64,000 bases of DNA from Septoria linicola (taxonomy: Eukaryota; Ascomycota; Dothideomycetes; Mycosphaerellales; Mycosphaerellaceae), in contig CP099422.1 in NCBI GenBank assembly GCA_024114885.1, positions 930,001 through 994,000 on the forward strand, given 5' to 3'. The position numbers and the translations under genes are program-made. A model generated the notes under the pieces. It had not been told where the DNA came from and did no database searches. It worked only from the letters and a program-made list of their open reading frames with translations. Of this stretch, positions 1-8,188 are shown piece by piece (position 1 is the first letter of the stretch; each line of letters begins with the position of its first letter).

Positions 1-1533
1 ATTAGTAGATTAATTATAGGTATATATATTAGAATAATCTTACTCTTCTTCTTATTCTTTCTATACTTATTATAGGGATATATAAAGCTCTAGGACTCGT
101 AGATCTTTCTAGTAAGATAGAGGCTAGCGTACTTCTTACTATTTATAAGTAGTATAGTAAGGAGCTTATTACTAGGATTAATTATTAGTTTAATCCTTAA
201 CTTAATCTCTAGTTTACTCTTACTTATTCGGTCCTAGAGGTATAAAAGCTATAGAATTCTTATTTTTAACTTTATAAGAGCGAGGTTTATTAAGATTAGA
301 AGTACTAAAATAATCGTTAGATTAATCCTCGAATCGATCTCTAAAAAAATTACTTACTCGCTATTAGCGTAGGTACGCTTTTCTACCTTCTTATACGCTT
401 TCTTCTTAGAAGGTTTACTATTAGAGATAGTAATTAGGGTATCGTCGCTAGGAATAATTAGTAGATTAATTACTAGAATATTCCTTAAATAAATTATACT
501 ACTAATATTTTAAAGTATTCTTCTTTTTCTACGTAGGCTTTAGAGTATTCTTAGGAGTATTCTTAAGAGTAGTCTTAGGAGTATCCTTTAGAGCCTCCTT
601 TAGAGCCTTCTTTATAGCCTTCTTTAGAGTATCTTTCGAAGTATTCTTAAGAGTAACCTTTAGAGTATTCTTCTACTCTCTCTTTAGAATAGACTTCGTA
701 GCCTTATAGGCCTCGAATATCGACTTGAAATAGGCTACGAAATAATTATTAGAATAATCTATAAAGTAATTAATAAAGTAATTATACTCTTATTTTCTTT
801 CTCTTCTTCTATATTATTATCGCTCTTAGTTTCCTTCTTAAACTAGTAGGTTAAAGCTTCTTAAGGATTAATTAGTAGTTTAATCCTTAGTATAATCTAG
901 GTATTAATTATACCTAGTAAGTATTATAGTAGTAGCGTCGTATATTACTAGTCGTAGTAAAAAATTAGCTATAGATTTTTAGAATATCGATGTCTTTAAT
1001 ATAGGTTCTAGCCTTAATATTAGTAGATTAATTCTATAATTAATCTATAGATTACTCTTACCCTTTATATAAAATCTTATCTTTACTATCTAACTCGAGA
1101 GCGTTCTTAGATACTAGAGGAGCGAGGTACTAGACTTCTTCTAGGTAGATAGTTACGTAACTCTAATATAATTAGTAGTATAATCTATAGTATACTCTTT
1201 AAAACGATCTTCTAATACCTCTACGTTAGCTTCCTATTACGCTATACTATATAGTATAACGCGCTCTCTTATATACTTCTCGTACTATATATACGCGCTT
1301 CTAACTATCTTTCTTTCTTTTATACTAATTATCTTATAGATTACTTTAGTAATTAAATTAATAATCGAATTAATAATCGAACTAGTAACTAAATCGAGAA
1401 GTAGATATAGAAGTAGAGTAAAGAAGAGAGAGTTAGAAGTAAGTATAAGAAACTTCTTATAGTAGAGTATAGCGACTAAATAAGAGGTATAATCTATAAC
1501 TTATAGGTATAGTAATCTTATTAGTCTATAAAT
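1..1533. repeat. RIP-mutated AT-rich repeat, probable transposon remnant
   Basis: By eye this stretch contains no CpA and only two TpG dinucleotides (726-727 and 991-992), while TpA is very common and CpG persists. Normal composition with frequent CA and TG resumes at about 1533. This is the classic product of repeat-induced point mutation, which converts CpA to TpA on both strands of duplicated DNA. No long reading frame survives. The motif ATTAGTAGATTAATT occurs at 1, 457 and 1019, and a stem-loop module with GGATTAA arms occurs near 174-197 and 862-889, so the block has internal repeat structure. The element type cannot be identified; a transposable element is inferred only because RIP acts on repeats. 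Confidence 0.88.
541..675 (-). repeat. 12-bp periodic tract inside the RIP block (K-x-T/A-L/P tetrapeptides on the minus strand)
   Basis: The plus strand repeats variants of agagtattctt and agagccttctt in register. Read on the minus strand, one frame stays open and gives lysine every fourth residue (for example KNTLK, KDTLKKA, KKALKEALKDTPK). This is a minisatellite with a 12-bp unit, possibly from a low-complexity part of the original coding sequence before mutation. It may equally be simple tandem DNA that was never coding. Confidence 0.55.
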
Positions 1534-2080
1534 GAGAGGTACAATAAGCTCGAAATTATCAGTCTTAGCGTGTATGGGCGCCAAGTCTAATGAGGGGTGC
1601 AGCGAGCTGTAAACACTAGTTAACGTCTGTGTTGTCCTAGCGAACGTAAGCTCCAAAACACTAGGGTCTTCTCTTCCTAGTTAGTTGGCTGTGCGTGAAC
1701 GCGATGCGATCAACCCCGAGACACATTTATCCTACATGATAGTTACCTGAGAGGAGAGACCCTCCTGTCTGTCTCTACGGTACACCATACTCAGTCCACT
1801 TCTGATCAAGCGACATCTCACTCATCTGGACTGTAGAAGATGCGGACTCTGGTCCATCGGACTTAAGCCTTCTTTCCTCCTTGACGTGTCCACAGGCAGA
1901 AGTTCCGCCACTCTCGCGAACTAACAACTATTCATCACGCGACTTTCTTCTGTCTTACTGCTAACACGCGCCACCTGAGAAGACTGCTGGACTACAGTCG
2001 CCTCCTGTACTTTTATTACATCATGGCCTGAGCAACACGACTTTTCCTAAGATTTGTACGAATAACGAACACCAGTAACC
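1534..2080. other. Upstream region of the sacsin-like gene
   Basis: Normal-composition DNA between the RIP edge and the next start codon. Both strands are broken by stops in all frames. It probably holds the promoter and 5' UTR of the gene at 2081; no clear TATA box is seen close to the start. Confidence 0.5.
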
Positions 2081-5000
2081 ATGGCAGCCTCACAGAATCT
2101 CTCGCGGCTGCGCGAGCAGACGATGAGCAGTCTGGAGGATGAAGAGGCCGTCACTGTCAACACCCGCGCCCTGATCGACAAAGTGCTTGCGCGATACTCG
2201 GGCGAGTGGACGACGTTGCGAGAACTCATTCAAAATGCCGCCGATGCCCAGGCACGAAAGGTCACAATACGATTCGAGACCTCCCCTTCGGCCACAGTAC
2301 CGCTACCGCAGTCCTCGGATCCCGCAGAGCATCTAAAGCACACGTTATTGAATCACACCGTCAAGACTCTGGTCGTGTCGAATGATGGCGAGCACTTCAA
2401 AGAGACGGATTGGCAACGATTAAAGCGCATTGCAGAGGGCAACCCAGACGAGACAAAAATCGGAGCCTTTGGCGTTGGCTTCTACTCAGTATTTGCAGAC
2501 TGCGAGTCGCCTTTTGTGAGCTCTGGAAACCAGTCGATGGCATTCTACTGGAAGAAGGACTCGCTGTTCACGCGCAGAGGAAAGCTATCGGACAGCGATG
2601 TGCAAGGTACCACCTTTCTGCTCGATTACCGAAGTCAGACAACACCTGTGCCGCAGCTTCTGAGCATTTGTCAATTCCTTGCCACGAGTCTGACCTTTGT
2701 CGGGCTGGAGTCGATCGAGCTGTACTTAGACCAATGGAACATTCTTACCTTGAACAAGAAAATGGCCCCAGCTGCCAATGTGAAGATTCCTAGCGATGTA
2801 AATCCCAAGACGAAAGACGGGCTCATGAAGATTACCGACGTCGAGTATCAGAATGCGCAGATTGACGCGAAGTGGATGAACGTTGTGGGCTGGAATAGGC
2901 GCCCGCAATCCTCTGCCCCGGTGACTATACAACAGTCGACAGACACAGGGACAAGTCTGCGGTCCTTCTTTGGCAGATTGACCGGGGGTGCGACTGCATC
3001 GGCAAGCACGCGCAAAGCTCAGAACGAAGAAAACGCCTTGCAACAGGCCATCTTGGACGATCTTGCCGGACACAGCACAGCTACTGTCTTCTTGAGAATC
3101 AGCACAGTCAGCATCTTGACGAACGTCAGTCGACAGCTATCTGCAGAGTTGGAGCGCGCCACGAAAAAGCCGCCACCGAAGCGGACACGCATATCGATCT
3201 TGACTTCCTCCTACGATGAGTCTGCGGCATCAATGAGCTCGACGGCGGGTGGATCATCAAAGAAAGCAGCCGACATCTTTGCATCTGTCTTACCTACGAA
3301 GAACGGCAAGATCTTCATCGGATTTCCCACGGCACAGACGACTGGTTTGCTAGCTCACATTTCCGCCCCGTCCGTGATTCCGACCGTCGAGCGGGAAAGC
3401 ATCGACTTGAACGCACGATATGTCAGAGACTGGAATGTGGAAATGTTGCGAGTGGCTGGTATCGCTTGTCGGATAGCATACACTGGCGACATGATTGAGT
3501 TAAGAGCAAAGATCGATCGCAATGTGGCCGCCGCAGGACGTAAGAAGGTAACGAGTGAAGACATCTCTGCGGTCATGCCATCGGCCGTGCACACCTATAA
3601 GCAATACAACTTTCAAGAGTCAACACCTTCACTGAAAGTGGGGCAATACATCGAAGAGGCGTTTTGGACATGCAATCAGCGGGCTAGCATAGACGTGCTT
3701 TCCACGAGAGGTGTTCTGCCGAGCCAACAGGTTCGCATTGCCACAGAAGACCTCAGTTTCGTGGAAGGAATTCCCGTCGTGCCAGATGAGCTCATGGACA
3801 AAGCTAATGAGTTCTTGACCAAACTACGAGACTACGGTCTCCTCTCCGACATCACTACTGGCGACATCAAGAAGGAGCTCGAAGCGCAGGCACTTACGGA
3901 GAAGCAGCTAATGGAATTGGTCAAATGGGCGTGCACGAAGGTCTCCCGACAGGAGATGGATTCTGATGCCGTACAAATGCTGTTCGATGGAACAGTTGCA
4001 AGCGTCAGCGAAGAGTTTGTAAGCTCCTCTGGCACTCCGGTCCTGCAACTTGGACAGATCAACACTTTTGTGAATTCTGCGAAGATTCCAGTCGATTTGC
4101 CTACGCCGCCACAGACTATTCCTTTCCGAATCACGAAAGGACTGGCGCCGTCGCAGCTACAGTCAATTGGCTGGGACGAGCTACAAATCGTGCCTTGGCT
4201 GCGCTGGATCGTTGAGAGCGATGGCAGCGGCTTTGGCGCAAATGAAAGTCTGACTTCGAGCCCAGCTGTCGCCTCACAAGTGCTCCCGGTCATCTCAAAA
4301 GGATGGGAGGCGCTTTCTCAATCGTCCAAGCAGACTGTTCAAGAACTCCTCATCCCACGGACCGTGATACCTACAAAACTTGGCATGCGCAGACCTCCAC
4401 AGGCTTACTTTGGCAGCGTGAAGCTATTTGACGATTTGCCGACCATCACTGGCCTACAGGGCGTGAAGGAGAAATTCTTGAACGCTCTTGGTGTTCGCAA
4501 GACTGTCGAACTCAACGTTGTTTTCGAGCGACTGATGGCAAAATCGGCGACTGGTGCAGCGGACGAAGGAAAATGGAGCCACGTGGAGCTCATCAAATAC
4601 CTCGTCTCAGTGAAAGATGACATTCCGTCGGAAGACATGAAGCGCCTTCAAAGGACACCAATTTGTCCAGCGGAGTCGCGCAGTGGGGACCAGCCCGACA
4701 AGGGTCGATTGTATCGCCTAGCCGAGCTGTTTGAGCCAGACGACAAGATCAGGCGGCTGCAGCTTCCCGTGCTACAGTGGCCAGGTCAATATCGAGCATC
4801 CACGCCAGAAGGTAGATTCTTGAGGTCACTGGGTCTTCGGCCATTTCCTTCCGTGCCTGATCTCGTCAACATCCTCGCGAAGGCCATAGTGGGTGGCGAG
4901 CTACAAAAGACAACCATTGACTACTGGATCGCCAATGCCTATCAATATGGCTATCATAAGCATCCCGTCGCTGAGATACAAACTGCTTTCCTGCCGGTCG

Positions 5001-7297
5001 AGTCCCTGCCAGGCGAGAAACCGAACATGGTCGGTAAGCCATCTCAGCTGTATGCTAATCCCAAGGCATCAGTACTCGGCTTCCGTGTCTTACGTCAAGA
5101 TTTACAACAAAATCATGCACTCTTCGGCGTTGCACTTGATCCTCCAATCGACAAGTGTGCCGATAAGCTGATCAGAGCTCCTCCGGCCAATCCCTCGCAA
5201 GCACAACTACTCTTCAGCTACTTCGCAGGGAGGCTGAGCGAGATTGGACCAAACGGCAACCTAGCGGAGAGACTCAACAATGCGCCAATCGTGCCCGTTG
5301 TAGAACAGAGACGCGGCGAGAAGGCTTCTCAGACTAGATTCATTGCACCGCGCGTCTGTTATCTTGGGAATGGTGAGACATGGGCCGACATCTTCGACTT
5401 TGTCGATTTTGGTCATGAAGCGAACACATTTCTACTTCGAATCGGTGCCAAACATGAGCCCAATGCTTTTGAGCTGGCAGGCATGCTCGTTCGCCAACCG
5501 GGTCGACTTCTAGAGACTCTCGGCACAGAAAAGTATGCAAACCTGCTACGCAAGATCGCCGAAAATGCATCCAACCTTAAGAAGGACAAGGCATTATGGA
5601 CGGGTCTGAAGAGCTCATCTTGTCTCATTGCTGAGAAGCTCGTCCGATCGGACAAGACACACGATGACGAGAAAGGTGAACTTGACGATGAGGAGGTCAC
5701 CTTCAAGGAGATTCATCTGGCGAGGGCGACTGAAATCGTGATTGTGGATGACATTACTGTCTATAGGATCTTCCAAGGCAATCTGCTGGCAGCACCACAA
5801 GAAGAACAACTGGAAACACTTTACAACTCGCTCGATACGCCATCATTGAGCAAGCTTGTGGAGACTGATCAACGCATGGGAGCTCTTCTTCGAGATCAGA
5901 CGCCAGGAGCTAAGCTACAAAAGCTGCTTGTCGAACGTTGTCGACTGTTCCTGCACGATCATCCGTCTGACGTGATCAGACGCGATGCCAAGTGGCTAGA
6001 ACAGAACCTGACTGTCAAGGTGACAGAATTCCTGCAGATAACGCGCAGGTTGAAAGGCTTCAGAGGACTTCAACACACCGAGAAGAAAACTGCAGCGCTG
6101 CACCAAGAATCAAAGAGAGATGCTACACTCTTTGTCACAGCTCGTTGCGACCTCTACGAAGTCAGTCGTGCAGTAATGCCTGTGCTTCTGAAACGTCCAA
6201 GGCAGCAAGACTTTCTCGCGCTGGAGACGATCCTCGAGAGCGATCTTCGTAGGCTCAAGATCAAAGGATACAATGTTGATCGCATATTGCGACAAAAGGC
6301 GGCGGAGTCGCGCATCGCCGAGTCGGAGAGGCAGAAGCGGGAGGAAGAGCAACAACGTCTAGCGGCAAATGATCCACAGTCAAAGCTGCCTCAGCAGGAT
6401 CAAATGCCTCAGCAAGCGCCAGCCGCGAAGAGCGTGATGGGACCAGGTGTCTCTCACCCCGAATCACCCGACAGAACATTGTCTATGCCTGGCTCCTTTG
6501 GGGATTTGCCTGAGCGTCCTCGTTCGCCTGGAATTGGCAAAAGACCCACTGGCCTCTTCAGCAACTTACAGAAAGCGCTTGGTCTGAACAGTGGTGGGCA
6601 AGCATCCAACCAAATGCAGAACCTTCTTTCCAACGATGCACCTCCTCCATACGAGCAGCATAACTCGAGCGGACCTCGAAGTGTCACGCCTGGCACGGAG
6701 GTTGTCACTTCACCTCGCGACGTGCACGAGAACTTACAAAGGGCCATCAAGTCCACAAGAGAGTACAACTCATCGACAGTATTCAACCAGCCACAGACCA
6801 ACAATGTCAAAGAGACCACATCCTACTGCGACAGTAAACCTGGACACGACCTCAAATATGCCGCCGAGCTCAGCAACGGCATCAAACTCTACCTTGACCG
6901 CACAAATCAAGACCCTAACGCCTTCCTCCAGACCCACCGCGAAGCCATTGCCCTCTTCGTCTTCACCCTCTCCGAAGTCGCCAAGATCTTCGAAGTCTCC
7001 ACCCAAACGATCCACGTCTTCCACGACTTGTCCGGCGCTTCGATCGCGTTCAACAGCAGTGGCAGTATATTCTGCAATCTGAGATATTTCATGCAACTGC
7101 ACATGCCCGACATGGCTACACCGGAAGGCAAAGTCGAAGCTCTGGCGTATTGGTACATAACGCTGTGCCACGAGTTGGCGCATAACCTGGTGAGCAATCA
7201 TGATTCGAATCATAGTTATTATACGGAGAGTTTTGCAGCGCATTACTTTAGACGCATGGTTTGGTTGGCGGGGAGGGTTTTGGCGCAGCAGGGGTAG
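2081..7297 (+). CDS. Giant GHKL-ATPase (sacsin/Nov-like) protein with C-terminal HExxH motif
   Basis: A single uninterrupted frame of 1738 residues; the start lies in good context (taaccATGGc). The N-terminus carries a histidine-kinase-like/Hsp90-type ATPase fold: the N box ELIQNAADAQ (about residues 48-57) supplies the Mg-binding Asn, and GAFGVGFYSVF (about 127-137) is the G1 box. This arrangement is typical of the sacsin/Nov family and of large fungal proteins formerly grouped as a domain of unknown function. The middle is long and without recognisable motifs. About 1440-1600 is Pro/Gln/Ser-rich and probably disordered, with a charged helical stretch before it. The last 45 residues contain CHELAH at about 1696-1701, an HExxH zinc-protease-like signature, followed by a TES Glu 18 residues on. 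Role unknown; chaperone-like or quality-control function is inferred from the family only. Confidence 0.85.
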   Translation: MAASQNLSRLREQTMSSLEDEEAVTVNTRALIDKVLARYSGEWTTLRELIQNAADAQARKVTIRFETSPSATVPLPQSSDPAEHLKHTLLNHTVKTLVVSNDGEHFKETDWQRLKRIAEGNPDETKIGAFGVGFYSVFADCESPFVSSGNQSMAFYWKKDSLFTRRGKLSDSDVQGTTFLLDYRSQTTPVPQLLSICQFLATSLTFVGLESIELYLDQWNILTLNKKMAPAANVKIPSDVNPKTKDGLMKITDVEYQNAQIDAKWMNVVGWNRRPQSSAPVTIQQSTDTGTSLRSFFGRLTGGATASASTRKAQNEENALQQAILDDLAGHSTATVFLRISTVSILTNVSRQLSAELERATKKPPPKRTRISILTSSYDESAASMSSTAGGSSKKAADIFASVLPTKNGKIFIGFPTAQTTGLLAHISAPSVIPTVERESIDLNARYVRDWNVEMLRVAGIACRIAYTGDMIELRAKIDRNVAAAGRKKVTSEDISAVMPSAVHTYKQYNFQESTPSLKVGQYIEEAFWTCNQRASIDVLSTRGVLPSQQVRIATEDLSFVEGIPVVPDELMDKANEFLTKLRDYGLLSDITTGDIKKELEAQALTEKQLMELVKWACTKVSRQEMDSDAVQMLFDGTVASVSEEFVSSSGTPVLQLGQINTFVNSAKIPVDLPTPPQTIPFRITKGLAPSQLQSIGWDELQIVPWLRWIVESDGSGFGANESLTSSPAVASQVLPVISKGWEALSQSSKQTVQELLIPRTVIPTKLGMRRPPQAYFGSVKLFDDLPTITGLQGVKEKFLNALGVRKTVELNVVFERLMAKSATGAADEGKWSHVELIKYLVSVKDDIPSEDMKRLQRTPICPAESRSGDQPDKGRLYRLAELFEPDDKIRRLQLPVLQWPGQYRASTPEGRFLRSLGLRPFPSVPDLVNILAKAIVGGELQKTTIDYWIANAYQYGYHKHPVAEIQTAFLPVESLPGEKPNMVGKPSQLYANPKASVLGFRVLRQDLQQNHALFGVALDPPIDKCADKLIRAPPANPSQAQLLFSYFAGRLSEIGPNGNLAERLNNAPIVPVVEQRRGEKASQTRFIAPRVCYLGNGETWADIFDFVDFGHEANTFLLRIGAKHEPNAFELAGMLVRQPGRLLETLGTEKYANLLRKIAENASNLKKDKALWTGLKSSSCLIAEKLVRSDKTHDDEKGELDDEEVTFKEIHLARATEIVIVDDITVYRIFQGNLLAAPQEEQLETLYNSLDTPSLSKLVETDQRMGALLRDQTPGAKLQKLLVERCRLFLHDHPSDVIRRDAKWLEQNLTVKVTEFLQITRRLKGFRGLQHTEKKTAALHQESKRDATLFVTARCDLYEVSRAVMPVLLKRPRQQDFLALETILESDLRRLKIKGYNVDRILRQKAAESRIAESERQKREEEQQRLAANDPQSKLPQQDQMPQQAPAAKSVMGPGVSHPESPDRTLSMPGSFGDLPERPRSPGIGKRPTGLFSNLQKALGLNSGGQASNQMQNLLSNDAPPPYEQHNSSGPRSVTPGTEVVTSPRDVHENLQRAIKSTREYNSSTVFNQPQTNNVKETTSYCDSKPGHDLKYAAELSNGIKLYLDRTNQDPNAFLQTHREAIALFVFTLSEVAKIFEVSTQTIHVFHDLSGASIAFNSSGSIFCNLRYFMQLHMPDMATPEGKVEALAYWYITLCHELAHNLVSNHDSNHSYYTESFAAHYFRRMVWLAGRVLAQQG

Positions 7298-8188
7298 GAT
7301 GTTTCTGGTGATGGTGGTGCTGGAGGAGGGGATGGAGGGATAGATGAGAGTGAGGAGGACGAGGCTGGACCTACACCTTCGATGTCTGTGCGTGAGAGGA
7401 AGAGGGATCGTGTACGGAGCTGGGCGTCTTCGAAGAGGAGTTCTGTTGGGCGAGTGAGCAGGAGGAAGTCAAGCGCGGCATCTATCCATTGATGGAGTTG
7501 TTGGTGCATTGGCATAGCATTGGATTTCAAGCACAAGCACCGGCATGGGCTTCACAGCTCAATTGTGTATAGAGTGTAGGAATATGTACTATTACTATAG
7601 ATGGATACCCATAGACGAGACGTTCTACTGCATAGCGCTGTACTCAAATCGATCACTCTAGTACTGAGCGATATCAAGAAGTGGTGGACTCGTCATTGGC
7701 TCTCCTGTACGAGATGTCTGCCGCGAACGATTGAGGCATGTCGATCTTCGAGATCTCGTGAAAGTGATCGCTGGAAGGGAGAGTTGGTGGGCTTGGCTCA
7801 TCAGACTTTCTGGACACGACAACAGCCAGCACACGCCATGCTTCACCGTAGTCTGCACAGCTCTCTGAGATGGATACTGCTGAACGAGGACAAACGTTGT
7901 TGCCACAAGTCTGCACGGTGTATGGAGGATCTCGCTGGCATGATGCAATTCGGCAACACGTCTTTGCAATCGACCGAGACCAGCTCGATTCTTGGTTAAG
8001 TTGGTTGAAAGCTCGTCATCAGCTCCATCACGCGCGCGCACGATGCACGCGATGCGCCATGAGCAGTAGTGACGCAAGAGTGGACGATTGTAGACAAAGA
8101 AGAGGTCAAGTATATACAGAATGGTCCCTCCTCATTGCTTCATACCAAATAGAACGAGATCACGAAATCTTGCTGAATTACAGAAACA
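7298..8188. other. Intergenic, no gene recognised; TATA-like box before the next gene
   Basis: Several short frames exist on both strands but none shows a recognisable domain or convincing splice structure. The first 100 bases are GT/GA-rich and probably 3' UTR. TATATA at 8111-8116 lies 73 bp before the next start codon and may be its TATA box. Confidence 0.5.

Noticed and set aside
1..1533. Centromeric or mitochondrial DNA as an explanation for the AT-rich block
   Set aside because: Mitochondrial or merely AT-rich DNA would not lack CpA and TpG while keeping CpG, and there are no mitochondrial genes. RIP explains the dinucleotide pattern directly.
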